Positions 26,547-34,040 are shown, counted from the first letter of the stretch. The stretch: 46,451 bases of DNA from Ruminococcus sp. (GCA_023665505.1 JAMPDU010000006.1:1-46451); one strand, 5' to 3'. A program made the numbers and translations. Notes: generated by a model from the letters alone, not told the origin.

Positions 26547-26656
26547 TTTGACTATTTAACTAAAAAAAGTTTTTTTCTTTGTGTAATTCACGCCTTGAAT
26601 TTTTTCCGAAAGAGAGTTACAATCACACACAAACCTTTTAAGGAGTGTGATGCCTA

Positions 26657-27592
26657 CTGGAACTAAACTTAGACAGATATACTTTCGGAGTAGAAATCGA
26701 GTTCACGGGATGTACCCGAAACGCGGCGGCAAAAGCTGTTGCGGAGGTATTGAATTCCTCGGCAGTTCATATCGGAGGATTTCCGTATGACATTTACGAA
26801 ATTTCCGATAGAACGGGAAGGAAGTGGAAAGTGATGCGTGACAGCAGCATAGAGCCCGAAAAGAAGTCGGACGGTCGGGTGGTTGCGGCGAACGATGACT
26901 ACAAGTGTGAGTTTGTAACGCCGATTTTACGGTATTCCGCCGACATGGACACCTTGCAGAAAATAGTCCGCGCTATCAGAGCCGCAAAGGGTTTCGCGAA
27001 CAGTTCGGCGGGGATTCACGTTCACGTCGGAGCGGAAAATCATACGCCCGCGACCCTGCGGAATTTGGCTAATATTTTCAAGAGCAAGCAGGATATTTTG
27101 TACCGTTCGCTGGGTGTTCGTGATTGGCGGGAAGTCAGATACTGTCAAAAACTTGAGGACGAGTTCGTGAACAGACTTAACAACCATAAACCCCAAACCT
27201 CGGACAGCTTTGCCGAGGACGTTTACAGAAACCACGGCGGACTTGGCGAGATGTCACGCCATTACACAAGTGCGAGGTATTACGGAATTAATTTTCACGC
27301 CTATTTTACCAAAAAGACCGTGGAGTTTAGGCTTTTTAATTCAACGCTTCACGCGGGCTGGGTGAGGACTTATGTAATACTTGCGATTGCTATGAATAAT
27401 CAGGCGATAATGCAAAAGAGCGCGAGTTCAAAAGTGACAACTTCCACCAACGAGTGTTTTACGTTCAGAACATGGCTTTTGCGAATGGGTTTTATAGGTG
27501 AGTTGTACGAAGTCCCTCGGAAGTTATTGCTTGAAAACTTGCAAGGCAACAAGGCATGGCGGTACGAAGTGCCGACAGCCGTAAATTCATAA
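26657..27592 (+). CDS. Amidoligase (COOH-NH2 ligase type)
   Basis: About 311 residues if read from CTG at 26657. From there the frame gives LELNLDRYTFGVEIEFTGC, the conserved amidoligase opening (Glu of FGVEIEF), preceded by a stop at 26648. There is no ATG, GTG or TTG before 26750, which lies past that block, while the good AAGGAG site points at an ATG (26650) in another frame. The start is therefore non-standard or broken by a 1-base shift. Other family blocks are NSSAGIHVHVGAENH and YTSARYYGINFHAYF with KTVEFRLFNS. These glutamine-synthetase-like enzymes join carboxyl and amino groups using ATP. The gene is followed 12 bases later by a cyclotransferase. Confidence 0.8.
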   Translation: MELNLDRYTFGVEIEFTGCTRNAAAKAVAEVLNSSAVHIGGFPYDIYEISDRTGRKWKVMRDSSIEPEKKSDGRVVAANDDYKCEFVTPILRYSADMDTLQKIVRAIRAAKGFANSSAGIHVHVGAENHTPATLRNLANIFKSKQDILYRSLGVRDWREVRYCQKLEDEFVNRLNNHKPQTSDSFAEDVYRNHGGLGEMSRHYTSARYYGINFHAYFTKKTVEFRLFNSTLHAGWVRTYVILAIAMNNQAIMQKSASSKVTTSTNECFTFRTWLLRMGFIGELYEVPRKLLLENLQGNKAWRYEVPTAVNS

Positions 27593-27604
27593 AGGAGTGA
27601 TACT

Positions 27605-28084
27605 ATGTTATATTGCGCATACGGTTCAAATATGAACATTGAGCAGATGAGCTGGAGATGTCCCAACGCGGAGGTTGTGGGTACTGGAGTAATTCCTAAA
27701 TACCAGCTGATGTTCAGAGGAAGTCCCAATTCGGCGGTTGCGACCATACAGCCCGACCGCACGTCCCACAGGGACGAAAACAAGGGAGTTCCCGTGGTAG
27801 TTTGGAACATCAGCGAGAGAGACGAGAGGTCTCTTGACTTTTACGAGGGATACCCTCGGCTTTACATTAAAGAGCTTGTTAAGGTTACGATGAGCGACGG
27901 TAAAACCGTTGAGGCTATGGCGTATATTATGAACGACGGTTACAAGACGGGAGTTCCCTCGGGCGACTATTTCAATACAATTCTTGACGGGTATTTCAAT
28001 AACGGGATTGACACTGAATATTTGTTTTTACGGCTGGAAACGATGTCGAAAATGTCCGCAGGAAGGCGTATTTCTGATACATAG
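27605..28084 (+). CDS. Gamma-glutamylcyclotransferase (AIG2-like) family protein
   Basis: 159 residues. Signature YGSNM at residues 6-10 (LYCAYGSNMNIEQM), then FYEGYPRLYI with the catalytic Glu (RSLDFYEGYP), and EAMAYIMNDG. Enzymes of this fold cleave gamma-glutamyl amides to 5-oxoproline. The ATG has a GGAGTGATACT site and sits 12 bases after the amidoligase stop. The amidoligase/GGCT pair is a known mobile-element association in Firmicutes: one makes and the other breaks gamma-glutamyl-type linkages, presumably on a peptide or wall substrate. The target in this island is unknown. Confidence 0.88.
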   Translation: MLYCAYGSNMNIEQMSWRCPNAEVVGTGVIPKYQLMFRGSPNSAVATIQPDRTSHRDENKGVPVVVWNISERDERSLDFYEGYPRLYIKELVKVTMSDGKTVEAMAYIMNDGYKTGVPSGDYFNTILDGYFNNGIDTEYLFLRLETMSKMSAGRRISDT

Positions 28085-28184
28085 TTTAATTGTCTTGATG
28101 TTTCGTAAGTTTCGTGAAGCAGAGAGACATTTGCAGACCTCTTTTTAGCTTAGTTATAGCAAACCTACAAAATAATAACCAAAT

Positions 28185-28357
28185 CTGTAGGGCGGGGAAA
28201 CCACGCCCCTACGGAATTTTGCACGTTCTGTAGGGGCGCATTCCATATGCGCCCGCCGTAACGATTTCAGAACACGCGGGCGGATATGGAATCCGCCCCT
28301 ACAAAAATGTTCAAAAATATGTGTAAACGATAGGCGGGAGCAGAGCCCCCGCCCTAT
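28185..28357. repeat. Cluster of three palindromic repeat elements (GTAGGGGCG type)
   Basis: 28185-28211 (CTGTAGGGCG / CGCCCCTAC), 28228-28303 (CTGTAGGGGCG ... CGCCCCTACA, with inner ATTCCATATGCGCCCGC and its complement) and 28330-28357 (ATAGGCGGG / CCCGCCCTAT). These GC-rich hairpin units differ from the AT-rich surroundings and look like dispersed palindromic elements (REP/MITE type). The gap 28085-28397 holds nothing else. They abut the truncated integrase and may have caused the truncation. Confidence 0.7.
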
Positions 28358-28397
28358 AAAAATTTGCGCGTGTATTTAGAGGATTGCTATAGTTAAA

Positions 28398-29387
28398 TTG
28401 AAAGGAGGTTTTGTTAAAACGACAACCCACGATAACTACTGCAGTACGTTCAATTGCCACATAAAGCCGTATTTTGAGGGCTTTATGCTGGCGGATGTAA
28501 AGGCAATGCACCTGCAGGATTACATTAATGAAAAGGTGAAGGTTATCAGCTCCAACACGGTTCGCAAGCACATTATTTTGATAGGTACGGTTATGAAGGA
28601 CGCGGTCAATAATGATTTGATACCCCACAACCCCGTGGATAGGATAAAAAAACCGCAGAAAATAAAGCCGCAGCAAAACCGTTATACACCCGATGAACTT
28701 AGAGAGCTTTTGCTGGTTACAAGGGGTACAGAGCTTGAAGCACCAGTATTTATAGCGGCAGTATTCGGTCTGCGCCGAGGCGAAATTATCGGCTTGCGCT
28801 GGCAGGATATCGACTTCATTAACAAAACCTTAACAGTAAACGGCAGTGTTACACGAAACAACATTGACGGCAAATGGCGGGACGTTTACGATGATACGCT
28901 GAAAACCGAGGCAAGTCACGGTAAGTATATACTTAACGACTACGTTTGCGAATACTTCCGACACCTCTATAAACACAATCAGAGCCTTATCAGCAACGTT
29001 GACGATTACAAAGATTTTGTCTGCGTGAACGCGGTAGGCGAACGGTTGAAGCTTGATTTTGTAACACAGAAGTTCTCCAAAATTCTAAAGGAGAACGGCT
29101 TGCGGAAGATACGTTTCCACGACCTGCGCCACAGCGTTTTGGATTACCTTGCGAAACACTTCGACCCGAAAGCTGTTCAAGGCTTTGCCCGTCACGCCAA
29201 CTTCCAGACAACGTTTGACATATATTGCCAAACCGATGAGAACGATACCCGTTCCGAGCTTGACTGCGTATGCGCCGCTTTGGGTTTCGGAGGGGCTTCC
29301 TCACAGGGTTTGCAGGAAAACCTGCAGGAAAAAGTGCAGGAAACTTGCAGGAAAACCTTTTCCGAGGCTTCCGTTTCAGATGGTTAA
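28398..29387 (+). pseudogene. Tyrosine integrase, N-terminally truncated, next to right att
   Basis: Up to 329 codons. The catalytic domain is complete in motif: Arg126 (FGLRRGE), Lys169, His241-x-x-Arg244 (FHDLRHS), His266 and Tyr276 (FDIYCQ). The N-terminal arm domain is missing: reading starts at a TTG without a ribosome site (the GGAGG lies inside the frame), and the first residues (KTTTHDNYCSTFNCHIKPYF) are already core-binding domain. The palindromic elements lie immediately upstream. The C-terminus ends in a Gln/Glu-rich tail made by four TGCAGGAAA repeats. Normal family members are near 400 residues. It was probably the integrase of this island and now is likely inactive. Confidence 0.75.
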
Positions 29388-29394
29388 ATAGCAG

Positions 29395-29420
29395 AAAACC
29401 CCGTATTTACGGGGTTTTCC
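29395..29420 (+). terminator. Terminator after the truncated integrase
   Basis: AAAACCCCG and CGGGGTTTT around TATTTA, followed by CCTTT. It abuts the att copy at 29423. Confidence 0.85.
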
Positions 29421-29422
29421 TT

Positions 29423-29470
<48 letters not shown>

Positions 29471-29758
29471 CTGACCTCACGTTTTATATAAGATTTTCAA
29501 AAATTACAAAATACCCTCAAATCACGCAGTAAAGCCATTTGAGAGGCTTAGTCAACGCAGTGTCGAAAAACCTTTTATCTGAACTTTGTTCGGAAGATTG
29601 TTCTGAAAATAAGTTTATGCGGTTTCATATGAAATGCTAAATTCAGATAAAATTAAAACTGAAACAAGCATTGTTTTTTTGCCAAAGTATTTCCTTATTT
29701 TTACAGCAAAAGATGAACCACGGTCAGAAAGATTTATAGCTTCGTCAAAATTTTTGCG

Positions 29759-29977
29759 TTATTTGTTAATAATTGCTTGAATTTGTTCTTCTGATAGTCC
29801 CGCCGAACGCATTTTTTCTGTAAATTTGGTACGTACTTCAGCACGACCCCTTTCTTCCGCGTTGAACAACGCGGAAGCTTCGTCGTGGAGGGCTTTTTCT
29901 CTCATTCTTATGGTTTCCTTTATTCGTGTTTCCTCACTCGTGTCAAAAGTCACACGGCAGACATACTGTTCGTTCAT
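29759..29977 (-). CDS. Stand-alone Rpn C-terminal domain, second copy (72 aa)
   Basis: Start ATG at 29977 with GGAG 7 bases upstream (an upstream start at 29998 overlaps the previous stop). It is homologous along its whole length to the end of the Rpn protein at 30242-31069: EETRIKETIRMREKALHDEA, SALFNAEERGRAE and LSEEQIQAIINK match RVRENARMREKALHDEAS, ALFNAKNEGRAEG and LSEEQIKAIINK. It lacks the nuclease part. It is the last gene of a six-gene reverse-strand array. By analogy with the C-terminal RpnS product of Rpn genes, it is a candidate antitoxin or heterodimer partner (inference). Confidence 0.8.
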   Translation of the reverse strand: MNEQYVCRVTFDTSEETRIKETIRMREKALHDEASALFNAEERGRAEVRTKFTEKMRSAGLSEEQIQAIINK

Positions 29978-29997
29978 TTTTAATCTCCATTTATACA

Positions 29998-30228
29998 TTA
30001 TTTGTTAATTATCGCTTGAATTTGTTCTTCGGTCAAACCAAATGAGCGCATATTTTCTGTAAGTTTAGCGCGTTCGTCGGCACGCCCCTCAATACGCCCC
30101 TCGTTTTTGGCATTGAACAGCGCGGAAGCTTCGTCGTGCAAGGCTTTTTCTCTCATTCTTGCCGCTTCCTTTATTCTCGTTTCCTCGCTCATATCGTAAA
30201 TTATCCGGCAGGTATGTTGTTCGCTCAT
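29998..30228 (-). CDS. Stand-alone Rpn C-terminal domain, first copy (76 aa)
   Basis: Starts ATG at 30228 with GGAG 8 bases upstream, 13 bases after the stop of the full Rpn gene. It matches that protein from about residue 197 to its end: RIIYDMSEETRIKEAARMRE against RVIYDMSEDTRVRENARMRE, then KALHDEASALFNAKNEGRIE, and LTEEQIQAIINK. There is a short novel N-terminus (SEQHTC) not in the parent. No catalytic residues. Highly charged, helical, probably coiled-coil. It looks like a gene made by duplicating the C-terminal cassette together with a ribosome site. Confidence 0.82.
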   Translation of the reverse strand: MSEQHTCRIIYDMSEETRIKEAARMREKALHDEASALFNAKNEGRIEGRADERAKLTENMRSFGLTEEQIQAIINK

Positions 30229-30241
30229 ATTAATTTCTCCA

Positions 30242-31069
30242 TTATTTATTAATAATTGCTTTAATTTGTTCTTCCGATAGTCCCAATAAGCGCATTCTTT
30301 CGGTTAATTCTGCACGTTCTTCGGAGCGACCTTTATTTTCACCCTCGACAAGCCCCTCGGCACGCCCCTCGTTTTTGGCGTTAAACAGCGCGGAAGCTTC
30401 GTCGTGCAAGGCTTTTTCTCTCATTCTTGCGTTTTCCCTTACTCTCGTATCCTCGCTCATATCGTAAATTACACGGACGGCTTTTTGCATTATGGGAATA
30501 TTTGTTTGATTAATCATCTCAAAATCCTCCTCACTGTCGGCGTTTATAAATTGAAGCCACAGCTCACGGCTGTTTTTGGGGTTCGGTTTTTTGCCGACTT
30601 TTTTCAGCTCGAAAAAGTGTATGCTCATTTTATCGGAAAAAACTTCTCCCGTTTGTTTTACCACGGGCATTACCTCGTTATGGTAGGCTTCACCGTCAAA
30701 CATATTGAAATTAATTATGTTTATGCATATTGCCTGCTTCAGCGCGCCATAGTTATCCCCGCTTTTCAGCTCCGAGGTATACAGCTTTGCCCAGTAGAAA
30801 AGCACGCGGTCTCGGTAATCACGGTCGTTCTTGACCTGTATTTCAACGTTCACAAGGCGGTCGTCAACTTTCATATTAAGGTCAAGGCGGCTGAACTTCC
30901 CCGAAACGCTTTCTGGCGGAATTTCGGGGTTGGTTACGTGTATCTCGGATATGCTTTCGGCGGGAATATCCAGCATACTCGCCAAAAATGAATGAAGCAT
31001 ATCTTGATTTTCCGTAAAAAATTTCTTAAAAATTATATCCAGCTTTGCGGAAACTACGTCTCTTGCCAT
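30242..31069 (-). CDS. Rpn-family PD-(D/E)XK nuclease, type A
   Basis: 275 residues. N-terminal AKLDIIFKKFFTENQDML is the usual Rpn opening. The nuclease motif is Asp63 (SRLDLNMKV) ... Glu76-Ile-Gln78 (NVEIQVK), intact. An insertion-free middle runs to about 180, then a charged helical C-terminus (RMREKALHDEASALFNAKNE) and LSEEQIKAIINK. Rpn (PD-(D/E)XK transposase-like) proteins are DNA endonucleases linked to recombination and phage defence. An internal GAGGAGG-N8-ATG at codon 185 would produce just the C-terminal 91 residues. Start ATG has GGGAGAG. It is followed by two stand-alone copies of its C-terminal domain. Confidence 0.88.
   Translation of the reverse strand: MARDVVSAKLDIIFKKFFTENQDMLHSFLASMLDIPAESISEIHVTNPEIPPESVSGKFSRLDLNMKVDDRLVNVEIQVKNDRDYRDRVLFYWAKLYTSELKSGDNYGALKQAICINIINFNMFDGEAYHNEVMPVVKQTGEVFSDKMSIHFFELKKVGKKPNPKNSRELWLQFINADSEEDFEMINQTNIPIMQKAVRVIYDMSEDTRVRENARMREKALHDEASALFNAKNEGRAEGLVEGENKGRSEERAELTERMRLLGLSEEQIKAIINK
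30515..30532 (-). promoter_or_regulatory. Internal ribosome site and ATG inside the type A rpn gene
   Basis: Reverse strand GAGGAGG (30526-30532), 8 bases, ATG (30515-30517, Met185), in frame. Translation would give MINQTNIPIMQKAVRVIYDM and on to the normal stop. Confidence 0.6.
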
Positions 31070-31093
31070 AATACTCTCCCTTACTTAAATTGC

Positions 31094-31327
31094 TTATGCT
31101 TTTTGGTTATAAAGCCTTTCTCTTATTTGGGCAACAGTATCGGGAGTAATATCAAGCAAGTCCGCAATTTCATCAAAACACATTCCGCTTGACATAAGCA
31201 TTTCAAAGCCATATACAAGCTGTATAAATTCGCCCTCGGCAAAACCATCAGAAAAACCTTTAGAAAAACCTTTGGCAAAGCCTACCGCGAAACCTTTCTC
31301 CCAAACGCCCTCGCTAAGATTACACAT
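31094..31327 (-). CDS. Stand-alone type B C-terminal domain, diverged copy (77 aa)
   Basis: Begins MCNLSEGVWEKGFAVGF, with the same CGAGGTTGAGCGT-ATG ribosome context as the internal start in the type B gene. The middle is a Gly-Phe repeat (GFAKGFSKGFSDGFAEG, four-residue period), then YGFEMLMSSGMCFDEIADLL and DITPDTVAQIRERLYNQ, matching the parent's FDVEMLMSNGIKFDEAVRLL, KITPNNATEI. It is the more diverged of the two downstream copies. It starts 13 bases after the preceding copy and ends 24 bases before the type A rpn gene. Confidence 0.78.
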   Translation of the reverse strand: MCNLSEGVWEKGFAVGFAKGFSKGFSDGFAEGEFIQLVYGFEMLMSSGMCFDEIADLLDITPDTVAQIRERLYNQKA

Positions 31328-31340
31328 ACGCTCAACCTCG

Positions 31341-31520
31341 TTATTTTTTATTAAGCATTTCCTTTATTTCATCGGCATTGTTGGGTGTAATTTTGAGCAA
31401 TCTTACGGCTTCGTCAAATTTTATACCATTTGACATAAGCATTTCGACGTCAAATATAAGTTGACTAATTTTACCCTTAGCTTCCGCTTTCTCCCAAACG
31501 CCCTCGCTAAGATTACACAT
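31341..31520 (-). CDS. Stand-alone type B C-terminal domain, near-identical copy (59 aa)
   Basis: Reads MCNLSEGVWEKAEAKGKISQ, then LIFDVEMLMSNGIKFDEAVR and LLKITPNNADEIKEMLNKK. Apart from a four-residue deletion and a few changes it is the last 63 residues of the full-length protein at 31534. It keeps the GAGG-N8-ATG site and starts 13 bases after the parent's stop. It is too short for standard gene finders. The DNA match is close enough to suggest a recent duplication. Confidence 0.8.
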   Translation of the reverse strand: MCNLSEGVWEKAEAKGKISQLIFDVEMLMSNGIKFDEAVRLLKITPNNADEIKEMLNKK

Positions 31521-31533
31521 ACGCTAAACCTCG

Positions 31534-32514
31534 TTATTTTTTTTCAAGTTTTTTCTTTATTTCAGTAGCATTATTAGGTGTAATTTTGAGCAATCTTACA
31601 GCTTCGTCAAATTTTATACCATTTGACATAAGCATTTCAACGTCAAACATAAGTTGACTAATTTTGCCTTTAGCCACACCTTTAGCTTCCGCTTTCTCCC
31701 AAACGCCCTCGCTAAGATTACACATACGCTCAACCTCCTCTTCAATTTCTTCGGTCATCTTAATATTATACTCATTTTCCAACGCGGTTATTTTCGCCTT
31801 AAAATTCATATCCTCAGCAAAAAGCACCGACAGCATACGTATTATGCCGTTTGACAGTTCCTCGCTTTTCGGGTCGTCAAGTCCTATCAGCACAAGGGAA
31901 ATCAAATCATAATCGCGGCGTTCCTTTTCCTCATCTGAGGGACTTTCAAATTTTGTTTCACCCTCCAGCATTTCCTTGCTGAGCTTATACCGCGCAATTG
32001 TCTGCTTGTACTCCTCTGACGGATTTGTACACACCCATATTGAGTAAACCTTGCGGATTTTGTCGTAGTCGGACTTGGTAAACACCGTCCCGTACTGCGA
32101 CGAAATAAGCCTGCTGCAATAGTATATGCCGCGTTTCAGAATTGAGTAGCCAGGACTGAAATTTTTCTGCGCCTCAAGGTTTATTATAAGCTGTAGATAC
32201 TCCCCCGAAACAGGGGCTTTTACCGTGAACTTTATGTCAAAAAATCGTTTCCCCTCGTTGATAGTTGAATCCTCGGTATTTTCGAGAGAAATCATAGGCG
32301 CGTCAACGTCAACGGGAATGTTGCCGATTTCGGGCGTTCCGATAAAGGAAATAATTTCCTCAACGGTACAGTCTTTCAACTCCTCAACCACCGCCGCAAG
32401 AATACGCGCGGCAATTTCTTTCAGTGCGAGGACCTTTTTGCACACCTCGTCATAGGCTTTCTTTTGCTCCGCCGCCGCGAGGACCTCTCCCGCAATGTTA
32501 AGTTTTTCGGGCAC
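31534..32514 (-). CDS. Rpn-like PD-(D/E)XK nuclease, type B
   Basis: 326 residues from the GTG at 32514, chosen because AGGAAG lies 8 bases upstream; a GTG at 32523 is too close to it. The middle has a PD-(D/E)XK core: Asp in FFDIKFTVKAP, then Glu-Ala-Gln in LQLIINLEAQK, and SILKRGIYYCSRLISSQYG, as in the Rpn/PDDEXK transposase-type family. The C-terminal part is MCNLSEGVWEK... with FDEAVRLLKITPNNATEI. Codon Met267 (numbered from 32523) has a perfect GAGGAGG-N8-ATG. It is first of the six-gene array. Sequence similarity to type A is limited to the fold, so these are two lineages, not a simple duplication. Confidence 0.8.
   Translation of the reverse strand: MPEKLNIAGEVLAAAEQKKAYDEVCKKVLALKEIAARILAAVVEELKDCTVEEIISFIGTPEIGNIPVDVDAPMISLENTEDSTINEGKRFFDIKFTVKAPVSGEYLQLIINLEAQKNFSPGYSILKRGIYYCSRLISSQYGTVFTKSDYDKIRKVYSIWVCTNPSEEYKQTIARYKLSKEMLEGETKFESPSDEEKERRDYDLISLVLIGLDDPKSEELSNGIIRMLSVLFAEDMNFKAKITALENEYNIKMTEEIEEEVERMCNLSEGVWEKAEAKGVAKGKISQLMFDVEMLMSNGIKFDEAVRLLKITPNNATEIKKKLEKK
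31723..31740 (-). promoter_or_regulatory. Internal ribosome site and ATG inside the type B gene
   Basis: Reverse strand GAGGAGG (31734-31740), 8 bases, ATG (31723-31725). It is in frame and would yield the C-terminal 63 residues. The same sequence (GAGGTT[T/G]AGCGTATG) precedes both stand-alone copies. Confidence 0.65.
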
Positions 32515-32691
32515 TGCTATCACTTCCTGTCGGTTTGGTTTCTTGATTATATTTTAGCACATACCGCACGAAATGTCAAGTACCAAATCTATCGGATAAC
32601 CTTTCGCCATATTTATATATTATTAAAATATGATAAAGTATATATAACCCCTTGCATTGCAGGGGAAAATTTATTTTACGGAGGAATGGTT

Positions 32692-33267
32692 ATGCGAATA
32701 GCTACTCGTGAGGAATACATAAATTTCCTCAAAAAAGACAGTCTTGAAAGGGCGTACCTGCTTGAAAAGGACGGGGACGAAATTAAGGCGTACAGCGACA
32801 TTGAGAGAGGCGGTGATACCGAAGCCCTGCGTATTGAAAATTATAATTTCAATCTTTCGGAGTATCGGGACAGGCTCGGAAATAACCTTGAAAAAGCTCT
32901 GATTGACGTAAGGGCTTGGGAAGCGGGCGGTATTGAATTTACCGAACGCGGCAGTTTCAACCCACCCAAAGATAACGACGACTGGGTAATTCCCGCATTT
33001 CTTGATATTCAGCGGGCGGACGTTCCCGTACACTATGTTGTCTGCTGTGAAAATTCGGGTTGGGAAACAGCGGACAAGCTCCCCAACGGACTGGTGTTTG
33101 TCTGCTTTGCAAAGCCCGAGGAAATGGTGCTGAATAATCAGAAAGTTAATTTAATTCTCTATAAGCGGGAAATTGCCAAAATGCTTGAAATGAAGCGGAT
33201 TGACGACCCCTGCGATACCAACCAACTGCTTGCGGCTGTGCATTGGATTTTGGACGAGTACAATTAA
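32692..33267 (+). CDS. Hypothetical protein (191 aa), divergent from the Rpn array
   Basis: Not recognised. Start ATG at 32692 with ACGGAGG 7 bases upstream; an earlier in-frame ATG at 32686 is within the ribosome site, and a much longer frame to 32464 overlaps the Rpn gene on the other strand. It is acidic and soluble: IATREEYINFLKKDSLERAY, LLEKDGDEIKAYSDIERGGD, then WVIPAFLDIQRADVPVHYVV with a Cys-Cys, and a C-terminal helix (NQLLAAVHWILDEYN). A strong terminator follows. Its promoter region is shared head-to-head with the Rpn array, so co-regulation is possible. Confidence 0.65.
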   Translation: MRIATREEYINFLKKDSLERAYLLEKDGDEIKAYSDIERGGDTEALRIENYNFNLSEYRDRLGNNLEKALIDVRAWEAGGIEFTERGSFNPPKDNDDWVIPAFLDIQRADVPVHYVVCCENSGWETADKLPNGLVFVCFAKPEEMVLNNQKVNLILYKREIAKMLEMKRIDDPCDTNQLLAAVHWILDEYN

Positions 33268-33270
33268 AAA

Positions 33271-33319
33271 AAGCAAGTTTCAATCCGACGGAATTACCGT
33301 CGGATTGGCTTGCTTTTTT
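33271..33319 (+). terminator. Strong terminator between convergent genes
   Basis: AAGCAAG ... AATCCGACGG, loop AATTA, CCGTCGGATT, GGCTTGCTTTTTT. It serves the forward gene and abuts the XRE gene's stop at 33322. Confidence 0.92.
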
Positions 33320-33321
33320 GG

Positions 33322-33675
33322 CTATTTTTCGTATTTAAATTTTACAATATTTTCTACAAATTCCGCTATCTGCACGGCTTCGTCGGCGGTCAGACCCTCT
33401 AACGCGGCGGCAATGCGGCTTTGGGCTTCCGCGTTTGTATGGGCGGTATCGCTGTCGAAATCAAGCAGTTGAGGCATAGTAATTTTCAGTCCGCAGCATA
33501 GTTTGTAAAGCGTGTCAATGCTCGGACAGCGTTCGCCCCGCTCCAATTTCCCGAGAAAATCGGGGTGAACATTGGACGTCAAGGCTAAATTTTCTTGGCT
33601 TATTTTAGTTTGGGTGCGGTACTCCCGTATTCTCGCTCCGACCATATATGACAGTTCCTCTCGGCTGTAACTCAT
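33322..33675 (-). CDS. XRE-family transcriptional regulator
   Basis: 117 residues. The HTH at about 10-70 is canonical: IREYRTQTKISQENLALTSN then VHPDFLGKLERGERCPSIDT and LCGLKITMPQLLD. A short helical tail follows (ALEGLTADEAVQIAEFVENI). The ATG has GAGGTGATG as weak ribosome site. It is divergent from the 34041-41778 cluster, and the gap between contains repeated TGACAA/TTGTCA motifs around a consensus promoter, so it probably controls that cluster and itself. Confidence 0.88.
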   Translation of the reverse strand: MSYSREELSYMVGARIREYRTQTKISQENLALTSNVHPDFLGKLERGERCPSIDTLYKLCCGLKITMPQLLDFDSDTAHTNAEAQSRIAAALEGLTADEAVQIAEFVENIVKFKYEK

Positions 33676-33739
33676 TTCATCACCTCAATTGCAGTATACA
33701 ATTTAATTATACATTTATACCCGTCCGTCAACAACAGAA

Positions 33740-33842
33740 TTTTGTCTGTATAATTCAATGACAATATGCTTGACAAAAAGAGCTTTATAGTATATAATAA
33801 AGATATGAAATTTTTGTCAAAAAAGCTGATTTTATGACAATT
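33740..33842. promoter_or_regulatory. Consensus promoter embedded in repeated TTGTCA/TGACAA motifs
   Basis: A promoter TTGACA (33770-33775), 17 bases, TATAAT (33793-33798) points right. Around it are TTTGTC near 33741, TGACAA near 33759, TGACAA in the -35 itself, TTGTCA near 33815 and TGACAA near 33836. The sites sit in the 365-bp gap between the XRE gene and the small Cys-rich gene, which otherwise holds no gene. Confidence 0.6.
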
Positions 33843-33972
33843 TATTCCAGAACAGTCATATCCGTAAATGTTGTAAATAAACATAAGTTTTGTGCAATTT
33901 GCACAAACAAAAACAGTATATATCATTGAGCGGTTTTTGTTTATAATTAACTACAAACTTGCTGAAAAATGA

Positions 33973-34001
33973 TTGAAAAATTTCGGAGGGTCTGATATAA
34001 T
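33973..34001 (+). promoter_or_regulatory. Promoter for the small Cys-rich gene and GTPase cluster
   Basis: TTGAAA 33973-33978, a 17-base spacer and TATAAT 33996-34001, 40 bases before the start codon. Confidence 0.75.
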
Positions 34002-34040
34002 TAAGGGCAGCCCGAAAAAGAAAATTAAGGAGAGATTTTT

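Noticed and set aside
26433..26666. Forward 77-codon frame upstream of the amidoligase
   Set aside because: It is made up of repeat copy 2 and the leader of the amidoligase gene; no family resemblance.
32464..32691. Longer start for the 32692 gene
   Set aside because: The extension overlaps the start of the Rpn type B gene on the other strand and has no ribosome site; the GGAGG at 32681 fixes the start.
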